A stretch of DNA of 19,817 nt from Anaerolineales bacterium. Its GTDB lineage: Bacteria; Chloroflexota; Anaerolineae; Anaerolineales; UBA6663. The stretch covers positions 1 through 19,817 of the forward strand of contig JAGOBN010000011.1 in NCBI GenBank assembly GCA_017999235.1. The letters run 5' to 3'. Position numbers and translations under genes: made by a program. The notes beneath the pieces were generated by a model, which saw nothing but the letters and a program-made list of their open reading frames with translations, was not told the DNA's origin and made no database searches. This document shows positions 1 to 8,833 of this stretch, one piece after another. The first letter of the stretch is position 1; each line of letters starts with the position of its first letter.

Positions 1-450
1 CGGCACGGCCGCGTCCGGCAGATTCAAATTAAGGCGGCTGCCCGTGATCCGGAAATCGGAAGCCGCAATGGGATGGGGCTGCGCGTCGGCGTGCGCGCTG
101 GTGACGCGCAGGCGCACCAGCAGGTACTCCTGGCCGTCCGGGGGCGGGTCATTAAACTGATTGGCCTCCCGCAGCCGCCGCCAGGCGTGCTCGCCGCGGT
201 CCAGTTCCAAAACTTCCACTGTCCAGTCGGGCAGTTCCGCCGGCGCGCCGAAAGGGTACGGCTCGGCGCGGCTCAGGCCGAGGTGCGGGCTGACGGCGGG
301 CAAGGTGGGGGGCGGCGGATCGGTGGGGACCCGGCCGGCGGCGGTGGCGGTGGCGGCCGGCCCGTTCTCCGGCAGCACCGTCTGGCAGGCCAGCGCGGCC
401 AGCGCCAGCGCGCCGACGACCACCAGGCAGGGAAGCGCGGGCTTATTCAT
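1..450 (-). CDS. Lipoprotein with DUF4352-like domain (partial, runs off left edge)
   Basis: The reverse strand is open from an ATG at 448-450 to the edge of the window (150 codons seen, no stop), so the C-terminus is missing. The N-terminus is a lipoprotein signal: a basic start (MNK), a hydrophobic run and a lipobox ending LAALAC with the lipidated Cys at residue 22. A Pro/Thr/Ala-rich linker follows. The core contains 'WTVEVLELDRG', 'ANQFNDPPPDGQEYLLVRL' and 'VTS', a pattern typical of DUF4352-like immunoglobulin-fold lipoproteins that I know mainly from Chloroflexota and Firmicutes. It probably sits on the outer face of the cytoplasmic membrane; no enzymatic role is visible. The start codon overlaps the end of the upstream gene by 8 bp (ATGAATAA), and no clear Shine-Dalgarno is present, which suggests translational coupling. 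This gene has no stop in the window. Confidence 0.8.
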   Translation of the reverse strand, partial: MNKPALPCLVVVGALALAALACQTVLPENGPAATATAAGRVPTDPPPPTLPAVSPHLGLSRAEPYPFGAPAELPDWTVEVLELDRGEHAWRRLREANQFNDPPPDGQEYLLVRLRVTSAHADAQPHPIAASDFRITGSRLNLNLPDAAVP

Positions 451-1300
451 CGAACAGGAACGTGGCTTCGCCATAGAAGCGCACCTCGCGCTGGGCAAAC
501 TTGGTTTTCAGCCAGCCTTGCAGGCGCGCGTTCTTGGCCTCCAGCGCGTCATCGGAACGCAGATCAGCCAGCGGGTAATTGACCCGCAGGACGCGCCCCT
601 GGATCAGATGCCGGGTGAGGCCCGGCGGCAGCAGTTCGCCGTCGCGCGCCAGGGCCAGCACTTCGGCCGGCTCGTAATTGGGGAAGATCACCAGCGCCGT
701 CAGGTCGGGATACAGGCCCGCGACCTCCGCCAGGTCCACGGCAATGGTGCGCTGGAGGCCGCCCTGGGTGATATAGGTATCCACCATGGCATTCAACAGC
801 CGGTTTTGGGTGTGCAGGCTGTGGATCGGGGCGCGGGCGGCCAGCACCCGCCCGTCGGCCAGGATGGCGTAGGCAATCAGGTCGCGGCGCGCCAGGTCGG
901 CGCGCGCGCTGAGCGTATCCGTGACGCGCACCTCCAGCCCCGGCACGCTGTACAGCCCGCGCTGGAAGGCTTCCAGGTCAATGCCCGTCACGGCGTGATG
1001 CCAGGTGCTGAGCGTCACTTGCGGCGGCGTGTAGCCCACCACCTGCACCAGCACATAGTGGTAGCCGAGCTGTTCCAGGGCCGTGCAGCGGTTGGCGCCG
1101 TCGATCACCACAAAGCGGGTGGCGCCGGCGGCGCCGGTTTCCAGCGGCACCACCAGCGGCGGATTCTTGAGCAGCCCTTCGATTTGCAGGCGCTGGACCA
1201 GGGGAGCGGTGCGCTGGTCATCGTTGTATTCGTGTTCGATGACGGCGTCCAGCGGCACGATCCGCAGATCTGGGGAATCCGGGAGAGGAGGAGTGTTCAT
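443..1300 (-). CDS. ParB/Srx-fold protein, SbnI/SerK-like (possible free L-serine kinase)
   Basis: 285 residues. The N-terminal part has the ParB/sulfiredoxin-like pattern: 'HEYNDDQRT' (H23-E24), 'LQIEGLLKNPPLVV' and then 'VVIDGANRCTALEQLGY' (DGANR at 67-71). From knowledge of the family, this arrangement (a Glu near residue 20-30, then a 'G.L.nPp.V' strand, then DG.(H/N)R) is shared by ParB N-domains, by the archaeal ADP-dependent serine kinase SerK and by staphylococcal SbnI, a free-serine kinase and regulator. The roughly 200-residue C-terminal part without any helix-turn-helix is closer to SbnI/SerK than to chromosome-partition ParB, and no parA is nearby. A kinase role is therefore inferred, not shown. 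It is cotranscribed with the lipoprotein, which it overlaps. The ATG at 1298-1300 has only a weak upstream purine stretch. A ParB-type nuclease or DNA-binding function remains possible. Confidence 0.65.
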   Translation of the reverse strand: MNTPPLPDSPDLRIVPLDAVIEHEYNDDQRTAPLVQRLQIEGLLKNPPLVVPLETGAAGATRFVVIDGANRCTALEQLGYHYVLVQVVGYTPPQVTLSTWHHAVTGIDLEAFQRGLYSVPGLEVRVTDTLSARADLARRDLIAYAILADGRVLAARAPIHSLHTQNRLLNAMVDTYITQGGLQRTIAVDLAEVAGLYPDLTALVIFPNYEPAEVLALARDGELLPPGLTRHLIQGRVLRVNYPLADLRSDDALEAKNARLQGWLKTKFAQREVRFYGEATFLFDE

Positions 1301-1601
1301 GGTCTGGGCTCTTGGATGAGTGGGCGGCCGGGCAATCCAGAAGCTGGGTCAAACTGGCGCCGGGCGGCCCAGCGGCTCGGGCGGGCCTTGGCGGTTTGGC
1401 CGGCTGTCAACTCCATTCAGTGGCCGTGGGCCGCCGGGTGAGAGCGGCTTGTGACGCCCGTGAGACTCTCGGCGACTACACTGTTGGCTGTCGAGTTGGT
1501 GGATTCCGCCTGGCCCACAACCGGCCTGGGGGCGGCGGCCGCCGCCCGCCCAACCCGCGCCAAGCGACGGCAAGCGTACCACAAAAAATGGGCCGCCGCG
1601 C

Positions 1602-1630
1602 TTGTTTGGCCGTCGAGGCTCTGCTATAGT
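1602..1630 (+). promoter_or_regulatory. Sigma70-type promoter for the LysM-GH gene
   Basis: -35 TTGTTT at 1602-1607, a 17-bp spacer, and -10 TATAGT at 1625-1630 preceded by TG at the extended -10 position (TGCTATAGT). Transcription would start near 1637, giving a leader of about 88 nt before the ATG at 1725. The predicted start falls inside the hairpin at 1631-1656. Confidence 0.6.
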
Positions 1631-1656
1631 GCCGGCCGGCGAAAGCGCCGGCCGGC
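1631..1656 (+). promoter_or_regulatory. Perfect 11-bp GC hairpin at the 5' end of the LysM-GH transcript
   Basis: GCCGGCCGGCG at 1631-1641, loop AAAG at 1642-1645, and CGCCGGCCGGC at 1646-1656 form a perfect inverted repeat immediately downstream of the -10. It has no T-tract and so is not a terminator. It may be a transcript-end stabiliser or a repressor operator. Confidence 0.5.
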
Positions 1657-1724
1657 GAATGGAACAAAACTTGCTCAAGTAACGTCGCCAGTACCATCCG
1701 GCAACCATCCGAAGGAGTTGTGGA

Positions 1725-3389
1725 ATGCGTAAAGTGACCATGCTGTTTTTGGCCCTGGCGGTCGCGTTTGGCAATGTCCAAACCGCTCTGGCCGACACCA
1801 TCTACGTCGTCCAGCCGGGGGATTGGCTGGCGAAGATCGCCGTGCGGTTTGGGGTCAGCCCGCAAGCCATCCTGGCGGCCAACAATATCGCCAACCCGAA
1901 CCTGATTTTTGTGGGGCAGCAGTTGGTGATCCCCAGCGCGGGCGGCGGCAGCAGCCCAGCCCCGGCGGCCACGCCCGCGCCGACCACCGCGCCGGCCGCG
2001 AGCGGGGGCGTGTACGTGGTGCAGTCCGGGGATTGGCTCTCGCGGCTGGCCACGCGCTTTGGGGTGTCGTTGGGGGCGCTGATGGCGGCCAACAACATCA
2101 CCAATCCGAGCCTGATCTTTGTGGGCCAGCGCCTGGTAATCCCGGGCCAGGGCGCGCCCGCGCCGGCCGCGACGCCGGCCCCGGCGGTCACGCCCGCGCC
2201 GACCACCGCGCCGGCCGCGAGCGGGGGCGTGTATGTGGTGCAGTCCGGGGATTGGCTCTCGCGGATTGCCGCGCGTTTTGGGGTGACGCTGGGGGCGTTG
2301 ATGACGGCCAATAACATCACCAATCCGAGCCTGATCTTTGTGGGCCAGCGGCTGGTGATCCCGGGCCAGGGCGCGCCCGCGCCGGCCGCCACGCCGGCCC
2401 CGGCGGCCACGCCCGCGCCGACCAGCGCGCCGGTGGTCCCGGCCCCGTCCGGCTCGGGCGGCTTTGAGCTGGGCGGCCACGTGGATAACTTCGCCTTCCC
2501 GGACAAGATGATCTACGCCGGCATGACGTGGGTGAAGCGCCAAGTGCGCTGGTCGCCGGGGCTGTCGGCGGACACCGCCGCCGGCACCATCAACGACGCG
2601 CACGCCAAGGGCTTCAAGATCCTGCTGGGCGTGCTGGGCAGCCCCGGCGACATCTCCGGCGGCGCCAACTACGACTCGTACGCGGCCTTTGTGGGCGAGC
2701 TGGCGCGCCTGGGCGCCGACGGCATCGAAGTCTGGAATGAGATGAACATCGACCGGGAGTGGCCGGCCGGCCAGATCAACCCGGCCGCCTACACCGATCT
2801 CCTGCGCCGCGCCTACCAGGCCATCAAGGCCAAGAACAGCAACACGCTGGTGATCTCGGGCGCGCTGGCCCCCACGGGCGCGGAAGGCGCTTTTGGCCTG
2901 GACCACGTCTGGAACGATGACCGCTACGTGCGCGGCATGGCCGCCGCCGGCGCCGCCAACTACATGGACTGCCTGGGCCTGCACTACAACGAGGGCATCG
3001 TCAGCCCCGTGCAGACCTCGGGCGATCCGCGCAACCCGTCCGACTTCTACTCGCGCTACTACCAGACGATGGTGAGCACGTACTACAACGCCTTTGGCGG
3101 GGCGCGCAAGCTGTGCTTTACCGAACTGGGTTACCTTTCGCCGGAGGGCTTTGGCCCGCTGCCGGGCGCCTTTAGCTGGGCCGGCAACGTGACGGTGGCC
3201 CAGCAGGCGCAGTGGCTGGGCGAGGCCGCCAACCTGGCCAAGAACAGCGGCGTGGTGCGGCTGATGATCGTCTGGAACGTGGACTTCCGCCGCTACGATG
3301 ACGACCCGATGGGCGGCTACTCGATCGTCCGGCCGGATGGCGTCTGCCGGGCCTGTGATGAATTGCGGAAAGTGACGGGCGGGCGCTAG
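1725..3389 (+). CDS. Secreted LysM(3)-glycoside-hydrolase-like protein
   Basis: 554 residues. GAAGGAG at 1711-1717 lies 7 nt before the ATG. A signal peptide (residues 1-23, ending ALA) is followed by three LysM domains at about 26-71, 96-141 and 169-214, each with the 'YVVQ.GDWL..IA.RFGV' and 'LIFVGQ.LVIP' pattern. They are joined by Pro/Ala/Thr linkers, so the protein probably binds peptidoglycan or another N-acetylglucosamine polymer outside the cell. The C-terminal domain (about 246-550) looks like a clan GH-A TIM barrel (GH5/GH39-like): 'EVWNEMN' places the likely acid/base at E339, and 'LCFTELGY' the likely nucleophile at E467. The substrate cannot be told. LysM 2 and 3 are nearly identical in DNA, pointing to a recent duplication. 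It is a single-gene transcript with its own promoter and a hairpin downstream. Confidence 0.85.
   Translation: MRKVTMLFLALAVAFGNVQTALADTIYVVQPGDWLAKIAVRFGVSPQAILAANNIANPNLIFVGQQLVIPSAGGGSSPAPAATPAPTTAPAASGGVYVVQSGDWLSRLATRFGVSLGALMAANNITNPSLIFVGQRLVIPGQGAPAPAATPAPAVTPAPTTAPAASGGVYVVQSGDWLSRIAARFGVTLGALMTANNITNPSLIFVGQRLVIPGQGAPAPAATPAPAATPAPTSAPVVPAPSGSGGFELGGHVDNFAFPDKMIYAGMTWVKRQVRWSPGLSADTAAGTINDAHAKGFKILLGVLGSPGDISGGANYDSYAAFVGELARLGADGIEVWNEMNIDREWPAGQINPAAYTDLLRRAYQAIKAKNSNTLVISGALAPTGAEGAFGLDHVWNDDRYVRGMAAAGAANYMDCLGLHYNEGIVSPVQTSGDPRNPSDFYSRYYQTMVSTYYNAFGGARKLCFTELGYLSPEGFGPLPGAFSWAGNVTVAQQAQWLGEAANLAKNSGVVRLMIVWNVDFRRYDDDPMGGYSIVRPDGVCRACDELRKVTGGR
1971..2408 (+). repeat. Tandem 219-bp (73-codon) repeat encoding linker plus LysM
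   Basis: The stretch from the Pro/Ala/Thr linker through LysM 2 (about 1971-2189) recurs with an offset of 219 bp (about 2190-2408), with only scattered substitutions. LysM 1 is more diverged. The linkers are low-complexity GC-rich DNA, prone to slippage and to copy-number change between strains. Borders are approximate. Confidence 0.75.
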
Positions 3390-3417
3390 ACCGCGCGCCG
3401 CGAACGCTAATCGGCCG

Positions 3418-3451
3418 ACCGGGCGCCAGCCGCTGGCGTCCGGTCCTGTTT
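3418..3451 (+). terminator. Terminator-like hairpin between convergent genes
   Basis: Arms 3418-3429 and 3433-3444 pair over 12 bp with one G-U wobble and a 3-nt loop (CCG), followed by CCTGTTT. It lies 28 bp after the LysM gene stop and just before the stop of the convergent deaminase gene. The T-tract is short, so termination may be partial; on the minus strand there is no T-tract. Confidence 0.5.
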
Positions 3452-4088
3452 AACGCACCTCCGCGCTGAGGCTTCGGGCCATCTCCGGGGCGGAGACGCC
3501 GGCGGCGCGTAGTTGCGGCAGCCGGCCGGCCGCGTGCAGGCGTCGGCCAAGCCGAACCCCAGCCGGCACCACCGGCTCCCACCAGGTTGTAATCCAGCCG
3601 GTCATGTCGCGGCGGCTGGTTTCCAGGATGTGAGCCAGGAGCAAGCCCACGCTGAGCGTCTCCAGCTCAGGCTGTTCAGGCGGAAAGACGCGGATGGGTT
3701 TGCGGCTCAAATACGGGGTGGCGCCCAGCAGATTGACACTCCCGGCGTAGGGATCACGCGCGGCGTAGCGCAACGTTCGCACACCGGACATGTAAAAGGC
3801 GCCCAGGCACAGCGGACACGGCTCCATGGTGGAGTAGAGCGTGTAGGCGGGCTCGTCCCGGCCGTTATAAGGCGGCAGAACGAGCAGAGCGTTTAATTCG
3901 GCGTGCGCCAATGGGTTGCGCCGCGTGGGTGCCGCGGCGTCATCGTCCTCAATGTGGTTGCGGCCGTACGCCAGCACCTGGCCGGCCGCATCCGTGACCA
4001 CGGCCCCGATCGGTATCGAGCCCGCGCCATAGGCGGCCCAAGCCTCGGCCAGCGCCGCCTGCCAGGGCGCCGCCAGCGTCTCCCACAT
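3450..4088 (-). CDS. Cytidine/deoxycytidylate-type zinc deaminase family protein
   Basis: 212 residues. It has the classical zinc-deaminase signature: 'HAE' at 62-64 (zinc His and catalytic Glu) and 'PCPLC' at 90-94 (zinc Cys 91 and 94), with 'GAVVTD..G.VLAYGRN' as the N-terminal beta strand. This places it in the CMP/dCMP deaminase superfamily, in the TadA/guanine-deaminase-like branch of nucleoside deaminases. The substrate (guanine, cytosine, a tRNA adenosine or another base) cannot be assigned. It is longer than TadA (about 150-170 residues) because of a C-terminal extension of about 60 residues. The ATG shares its A with the glgB stop codon (TGATG) and has no own Shine-Dalgarno, so it is translated by coupling to glgB. 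A deaminase in a glycogen operon is unusual. Confidence 0.8.
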   Translation of the reverse strand: MWETLAAPWQAALAEAWAAYGAGSIPIGAVVTDAAGQVLAYGRNHIEDDDAAAPTRRNPLAHAELNALLVLPPYNGRDEPAYTLYSTMEPCPLCLGAFYMSGVRTLRYAARDPYAGSVNLLGATPYLSRKPIRVFPPEQPELETLSVGLLLAHILETSRRDMTGWITTWWEPVVPAGVRLGRRLHAAGRLPQLRAAGVSAPEMARSLSAEVR

Positions 4089-6313
4089 CAGGCGGCGGCG
4101 GGCGGGGCCGGTGTCTCCGGCTGCAGATACACCACGCCCAGCGGCGGCACGGTGATGACGGCCGAGTGCGGCTGGCCCTGCCAGGAGGTCGGCTCGCTGG
4201 GCAGGCCGCCGGCGTTGCCCAGGTTGCTGCCGCCGTAGTGGGCGGAGTCGCTGTTGAGGATCTCGCGGTAGAAGCCGCCCACCGGCAGGCCCACCCGGTA
4301 GCCCTCGCGCGGCACGGGCGTGAAGTTGGCGATCACCACGATCGGCGCGCGCCTATCCTTGGCGTAGCGGATGAACGACACGATGCTGTGATCGACGTCG
4401 TGGAAATCCACCCACTGGAAGCCCTCCCAGTGGAAATCCACCTCGTACAGCGCCGGCTGCGCCTGGTACAGGCGGTTGAGATCGCGGACGAAGTTGAGCA
4501 TCTGGACATGCCGTTCGTGGCCCGGTTGAGCGGCGTCCAGCAGATGCCAGTCCAGCCCGGTCTGGAAGTTCCACTCATTCCACTGGCCGAACTCGCAGCC
4601 CATCATCACCAGCTTCTTGCCGGGATGGGCGTACATATACGCGTACAGTGCGCGCAGATTGGCGAAGCGCTGCCAGTCGTCGCCCGGCATCTTGTTGAGC
4701 ATCGAGCGCTTGCCGTACACCACCTCGTCGTGCGAGAACGACAGCACGAAGTTCTCGGTGAAGGCGTACACCATCGAGAAGGTCAGGCTGTGGTGGTGGT
4801 AGCGCCGGAAGACCGGCTCCTTCTCCATGTACTCCAGGATGTCGTGCATCCAGCCCATGTTCCACTTCAGGTCAAAGCCCAGGCCGCCCAGATATACCGG
4901 CCGCGAGACCAGCGGCCAGGCCGTCGACTCTTCGGCGTAGGTGAGCGCGCCCGGGAATTCCTGGTGGACCAGTTCGTTGAAGCGCTTGAGGAAATCCACG
5001 GCTTCCAGGTTCTCGCGCCCGCCGAAGCGGTTGGGCACCCACTCGCCGGACTTGCGCGAGTAATCCAGATACAGCATGGAGGCCACGGCGTCCACGCGCA
5101 AGCCGTCGATGTGGTATTGCTCCAGCCAGAAGAGGGCGTTGCTGAGCAGGAAGTTGCGGACCTCGTTGCGGCCGAAGTTGAAGATGAACGTCCCCCAGTC
5201 CTTGTGCTCGCCCTGGCGCGGGTCGGCGTGCTCGTACAGGTGGGTGCCGTCGAAGTAGCCCAGGCCGTGCTCATCCTTGGGGAAGTGCGCGGGGACCCAG
5301 TCCACGATGACGCCCAGGCCGGCCTGGTGGGCTCGATCCACGAAATAGCGGAAATCATCCGGCGAGCCGAAGCGCGCAGTGGGGGCGTAGTAGCCGGTGA
5401 CCTGATAGCCCCACGAGCCGTCGTACGGGTGCTCGGCGATGGGCATGGTCTCAATGTGGGTGTAGCCGAGATCCTTGAGGTACGGGATCAGGGTGTCCGC
5501 CAGCTCCCGGTACGAGAGCCATTGTCCATCCGCGGTGCGCTTCCAGGAGCCCAGATGCGCCTCGTAAATGGCCATCGGCGTTTCCAGGTTCTGGCGTTGG
5601 GCGCGCGCGGCCACCCAATCCGCATCCTGCCAGGTGTATTGACGCAGGTCGTACACCACCGAGGCGTTGGCCGGCCGCACTTCCGAGGCGAAGCCGTAGG
5701 GGTCGGCTTTGTTGGCCAGGTAGCCCAAGTGCCGGCTTTTGACTTCGTATTTGTACACGGTGCCGGGGCCGATGGCCGGGATGAACAGCTCCCACAGGCC
5801 GCTGGCGCCGCGCGGGCGCATCGGGTGGCGCCGGCCGTCCCAGCGGTTGAAATCGCCCACCACGCTCACGCGCAGCGCGCCGGGCGCCCAGACCGTGAAC
5901 GTGGTGCCGGCGACGCCGCTGTGGGTGGTGAGGTGCGCGCCCAGCTTCTCGTAGGCGCGCAGCAGGTTGCCCTCGTTGAAGAGATACAGGTCGGTTTCGT
6001 CCAGCACCGGCGGGAAGCGGTAGGGGTCCTCGACCACGCTGGTCTGGCCGTTCCAGTCGGTTATGGCCAGTTGATAGACAAAGAACTCAGTCCGGCCGGG
6101 CACCAGCGCTTCAAAAAAACCATCCGGATTGAGGCGTTCCAGCGTAATCACGCGTTCGCCGTCGCGCAGGGCCACCTCTTTGGCTTCGGGCTGAAAGGTG
6201 CGGATCACCAGCCCCGAGCCTTCCGGCGCGGTATGCAGACCTAAGACGTCGAACGGGGCGCTGTGATAGCCGCCCGTGATGGCGGCGATGGTCGTCTCGT
6301 CAAGCGTGGCCAT
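4088..6313 (-). CDS. glgB: 1,4-alpha-glucan branching enzyme (GH13)
   Basis: GlgB cuts alpha-1,4-glucan and re-attaches the chain as an alpha-1,6 branch in cytoplasmic glycogen synthesis. The predicted 741 residues match the usual 630-750. In order: an N1 module ('FDVLGLH'), a CBM48 module ('[20 protein letters not shown]'), a GH13 barrel with '[18 protein letters not shown]', nucleophile D408 in 'GLRVDAV', acid/base Glu in 'AEEST' (461-462) and the third catalytic Asp D529 in 'SHDEVVYGK', then a C-terminal beta domain. I chose the ATG at 6311-6313 because AGAGGAG precedes it by about 5 nt and it sits 10 bp after the GH57 stop. An in-frame ATG at 6340 would overlap the upstream gene and has no ribosome-binding site. 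It is the second gene of the GH57-glgB-deaminase operon. Confidence 0.96.
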   Translation of the reverse strand: MATLDETTIAAITGGYHSAPFDVLGLHTAPEGSGLVIRTFQPEAKEVALRDGERVITLERLNPDGFFEALVPGRTEFFVYQLAITDWNGQTSVVEDPYRFPPVLDETDLYLFNEGNLLRAYEKLGAHLTTHSGVAGTTFTVWAPGALRVSVVGDFNRWDGRRHPMRPRGASGLWELFIPAIGPGTVYKYEVKSRHLGYLANKADPYGFASEVRPANASVVYDLRQYTWQDADWVAARAQRQNLETPMAIYEAHLGSWKRTADGQWLSYRELADTLIPYLKDLGYTHIETMPIAEHPYDGSWGYQVTGYYAPTARFGSPDDFRYFVDRAHQAGLGVIVDWVPAHFPKDEHGLGYFDGTHLYEHADPRQGEHKDWGTFIFNFGRNEVRNFLLSNALFWLEQYHIDGLRVDAVASMLYLDYSRKSGEWVPNRFGGRENLEAVDFLKRFNELVHQEFPGALTYAEESTAWPLVSRPVYLGGLGFDLKWNMGWMHDILEYMEKEPVFRRYHHHSLTFSMVYAFTENFVLSFSHDEVVYGKRSMLNKMPGDDWQRFANLRALYAYMYAHPGKKLVMMGCEFGQWNEWNFQTGLDWHLLDAAQPGHERHVQMLNFVRDLNRLYQAQPALYEVDFHWEGFQWVDFHDVDHSIVSFIRYAKDRRAPIVVIANFTPVPREGYRVGLPVGGFYREILNSDSAHYGGSNLGNAGGLPSEPTSWQGQPHSAVITVPPLGVVYLQPETPAPPAAA

Positions 6314-6323
6314 AAGGTCTCCT

Positions 6324-8756
6324 CTAAGCGCGATACGCAATGGCTTGGGGTGAGATCCGCAAATTTTCCGCCAGCTGGAGGGCCAAGATTGGGATGTGGC
6401 CGCCGCGCCGACGCAAGTACTCTAACAGCAGTTCTTGGGCGCGGGCCGGCCGGATTTCCAGGCCCAGCTGATCGGTGGCCGCGATGAGCCGGTTCAGCCG
6501 CTGGTATTCGCGGCTCGGCTCACTGCCGTTGACGGCCCGCACAATGGCTAGAACGCCCTCCACAATCGCGGTCTCCAGGACGCGCACCGCTTCCCCCCGG
6601 TCTAGGGCGATATTGTCCTGGCGCGCCAACTCTAACACACCCGCCAGATCGGCCTGCGCGGCTTCGTCCGGCGTCTGCGCCAGGCGGGCGGCGGCCTGGG
6701 CCAGCTGATGGCTGAGCGTGTACTCGGCCGCCAGCCGCAGTTCGGTGGGGACCAGCATGTTGGCGGCGCGCAGCGCGGCGATGGTGCCGAGATGCTGCGT
6801 ATAAATCTGCTGATACGAGCGCGCCAGGCCGGAGAGCAGCTCCGCGTCCAAGACCGTCATCAGCCGCCGGCGGTCATTGGGCGGCAGCTCGTTCAAGCCG
6901 TAGAGCGTTGGCCCCAGCGCCGCTTTGAGCAAGCGCAGGAGCGCCGTCATGCTGCCGTCGGTGGGCTGCTGGCCGATCACGGCGCAGACCTTCTGGCCAT
7001 CAGCGGGGTCCTGGCAAAAGATGACCGAGGCCGCGAAGTTGTAGCCGCCCAAATGCAGGGCCGCGTAGGCCCAGCCGGTCTGCCGCCCGGTGAAATCCGA
7101 GGTCAGCCGCACATGGCCGCAGACGACGTTGTAAGGGCCGGCCTCATAGGCCGTGTGGTGGGTCTGCTCGATGCGGTAGGCATGGCGGTTGAGCCGGATG
7201 GGGAAGGGGTCCACCAGCGCGGCGATGGCGTAGCTGGCCGCGATGCGCTCGGGATGGATGGCGGCCGGCAGCACCAGCTGGCGGTAAACGTCCGCGCCGG
7301 TGCGGTGCGCCGTGAAGTTGCCCTCGGCTTTGGCCAAGTCGGCTTGAAACGGGGTGGTAAAGTCCTGCGGGCTGAACCGCGCGGCCAGGTCGATGGCGTG
7401 GGCCGCGTACTTGAGCACCTGGGTCGTCTCCAGGCCGCTCAGGTCGTCAAAAAACCAGCCGCAGCTGGTATACATCAACTGGGCATGGCGCTGCATCTCC
7501 AGCAGGGTCAGCGCCCGCACCCGGTCTTCGGCGGAGAGCGGCCGGCCGGCGTGGCGGGCCAGAAACGCGTCCACGCGCTCCGGGTCGCGGTCGGCCAGGA
7601 TCTCGCCATAGGCGTTGCGGGCCTGCCAGGGCGCGGGGCCGAGCAGGGCCGGCGCTTCGCGCTCATACAAATCCGCCAGCCGGTCGCGCAAGTTGTCCAG
7701 GGCGGCGCGCAGGGGCGCGCGCCAGCGCTGATGGCCGCCGGGGACGCGGCCGGTGTTGCAGCCGCAGTCCTGGCTCCAGCGGCCGAGGCCGTGCGCGCAG
7801 CTCCAGGCCGTGTTGGGCTTGATCTTCACCTCCCAGGCGGGCGGGGCCAATTCCAGGAAGGTGGCGTAGTTGACAATGGTGAAGCCGTCGGCCGGCGCCA
7901 TCTGCGTGAAGGCGTAGATCAGCGTGCGTTCGGCGTGTTTCTTGTGGTGGCCGAAGGTCTCGCCGTCGGTGGCGGCGTGGATGAGCTGCGGATGCGGCCG
8001 GCCCGGGTCCACGCAGCGCCAGAGCTGCGCCATGAAGCTGCGGCCGTCGCGCAGCGTGTCGCCGAAGCTCAGGGAATGGGCCAGCGCGCCGTCGTAGAAG
8101 AAGACCGCGATCGACCGGCCGGAGGCCAGCCGGCATAGATAGGCGCGGGAGGGATCAACCTGGCCGGCGCCCACGTCCGTCCAGGCCGCCGCCGGCACGG
8201 CGTCCAACGGCCGCACCAGCGCGGCCTGCGAAGCCGCCAGCACCACAAAGTGCAGGCCGGCGGCGGCCAGCACCTCCAGCGTTTCCTCGTCCACGGCGGT
8301 CTCGGCCAGCCAGACGGCCTCCGCCTCGCGGCCAAAGTGGAAGCGGAAGTCGGCCAGGCCCCAGGCCACCTGGGTGAACTTGTCACGCCGGTTGGCCAGC
8401 GGCAGGATCATGTGGTTGTAGACCTGGGCCAGCGCATTGCCGTGGCCCAGGCGCTGCCGGCTGGCGGCGTCGCCCTGCCGCAGGCGCGCATACACATCGG
8501 GCGCCTGCGCGCGCAGCCACGAGAGCAGCGTCGGCCCAAAGTTAAACGAGAGATAGTCGTAGGTGTTGAGAATATCGACGACGCGCCCGTCATCGCCCAG
8601 GACGCGCGCAAACGCGTTGGGGCGGTAACACTCGGCGTTGATGCGTTCGTTCCAATCGTGGTGGGGGGCGGCCGTCAACTCACGGTCAATTTCATCGGTC
8701 CACGGGTTCTCGCGCGGGGGCTGATAAAAATGCCCGTGCAGGGTCAGATATGGCAT
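6324..8756 (-). CDS. GH57 family glycoside hydrolase with DUF3536 region
   Basis: 810 residues. GH57 hallmarks are present: motif 1 'HGHFYQPP' near the N-terminus, 'VWLAE' with candidate nucleophile E152, and 'DGETFGHH' with candidate acid/base D264. The long C-terminal half resembles DUF3536, which accompanies this GH57 subgroup. GH57 enzymes act on alpha-glucans (amylases, branching enzymes, glucanotransferases), and the adjacent glgB supports a role in glycogen or maltodextrin turnover; the precise reaction is not known to me. The reading frame extends upstream to 8879, but the ATG at 8754-8756 ('[14 protein letters not shown]') is where the conserved domain starts, and a TATAAT box lies 7 bp before it. 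The transcript is therefore probably leaderless. It is the first gene of the minus-strand operon. Confidence 0.9.
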   Translation of the reverse strand: MPYLTLHGHFYQPPRENPWTDEIDRELTAAPHHDWNERINAECYRPNAFARVLGDDGRVVDILNTYDYLSFNFGPTLLSWLRAQAPDVYARLRQGDAASRQRLGHGNALAQVYNHMILPLANRRDKFTQVAWGLADFRFHFGREAEAVWLAETAVDEETLEVLAAAGLHFVVLAASQAALVRPLDAVPAAAWTDVGAGQVDPSRAYLCRLASGRSIAVFFYDGALAHSLSFGDTLRDGRSFMAQLWRCVDPGRPHPQLIHAATDGETFGHHKKHAERTLIYAFTQMAPADGFTIVNYATFLELAPPAWEVKIKPNTAWSCAHGLGRWSQDCGCNTGRVPGGHQRWRAPLRAALDNLRDRLADLYEREAPALLGPAPWQARNAYGEILADRDPERVDAFLARHAGRPLSAEDRVRALTLLEMQRHAQLMYTSCGWFFDDLSGLETTQVLKYAAHAIDLAARFSPQDFTTPFQADLAKAEGNFTAHRTGADVYRQLVLPAAIHPERIAASYAIAALVDPFPIRLNRHAYRIEQTHHTAYEAGPYNVVCGHVRLTSDFTGRQTGWAYAALHLGGYNFAASVIFCQDPADGQKVCAVIGQQPTDGSMTALLRLLKAALGPTLYGLNELPPNDRRRLMTVLDAELLSGLARSYQQIYTQHLGTIAALRAANMLVPTELRLAAEYTLSHQLAQAAARLAQTPDEAAQADLAGVLELARQDNIALDRGEAVRVLETAIVEGVLAIVRAVNGSEPSREYQRLNRLIAATDQLGLEIRPARAQELLLEYLRRRGGHIPILALQLAENLRISPQAIAYRA

Positions 8757-8763
8757 GGGGCCG

Positions 8764-8769
8764 ATTATA
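8764..8769 (-). promoter_or_regulatory. Consensus -10 box for the GH57-glgB operon, leaderless
   Basis: A perfect TATAAT on the minus strand ends 7 bp before the ATG of the GH57 gene, so transcription would begin at or next to the start codon. No good -35 is present at 16-18 bp; the promoter may depend on an activator. Confidence 0.5.
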
Positions 8770-8774
8770 CCGAA

Positions 8775-8803
8775 TTGACCAAAGTTTCCGGGCCGACTAC
8801 ACT
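8775..8803 (+). promoter_or_regulatory. Sigma70-type promoter for the DhaR-like gene
   Basis: -35 TTGACC at 8775-8780, a 17-bp spacer, and -10 TACACT at 8798-8803. The start would be near 8810, about 24 nt before the ATG at 8834. The -35 lies only 5 bp from the divergent TATAAT, so RNA polymerase can hardly occupy both promoters at once. Confidence 0.6.
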
Positions 8804-8833
8804 GACCGGCGTGGGCTGTGGAGAGCCCGCGTG

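Larger units (their letters stand above)
1301..1724. other. Divergent intergenic region between SerK-like gene and LysM-GH gene
   Basis: These 424 bp carry no convincing gene. The reading frames that cross it are low-complexity shadows without ribosome-binding sites. The right end holds a good plus-strand promoter (1602-1630) and a perfect hairpin (1631-1656) for the LysM gene. For the minus-strand gene there is a TTGACA-like hexamer on the reverse strand around 1410, but no matching -10 at 16-18 bp, so I cannot place its promoter. Confidence 0.6.

Noticed and set aside
443..1300. Chromosome-partition ParB
   Set aside because: No parA, no parS-like site, no helix-turn-helix; the C-terminal part fits SbnI/SerK better.
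1476..2984. 502-codon minus-strand frame opposite the LysM gene
   Set aside because: It repeats in step with the LysM repeats on the other strand and is Arg/Gly-rich; the plus frame has signal peptide, ribosome-binding site and domains.
4166..6244. 692-codon plus-strand frame opposite glgB
   Set aside because: Antisense shadow of a clear GlgB; biased composition (Val/His/Ala/Gln) and no domain.
6708..8138. 476-codon plus-strand frame opposite the GH57 gene
   Set aside because: Antisense shadow; the minus frame carries the GH57 motifs.
8750..8833. Upstream ATG start for the DhaR-like gene
   Set aside because: It lies before the predicted transcription start and inside the divergent promoter region.
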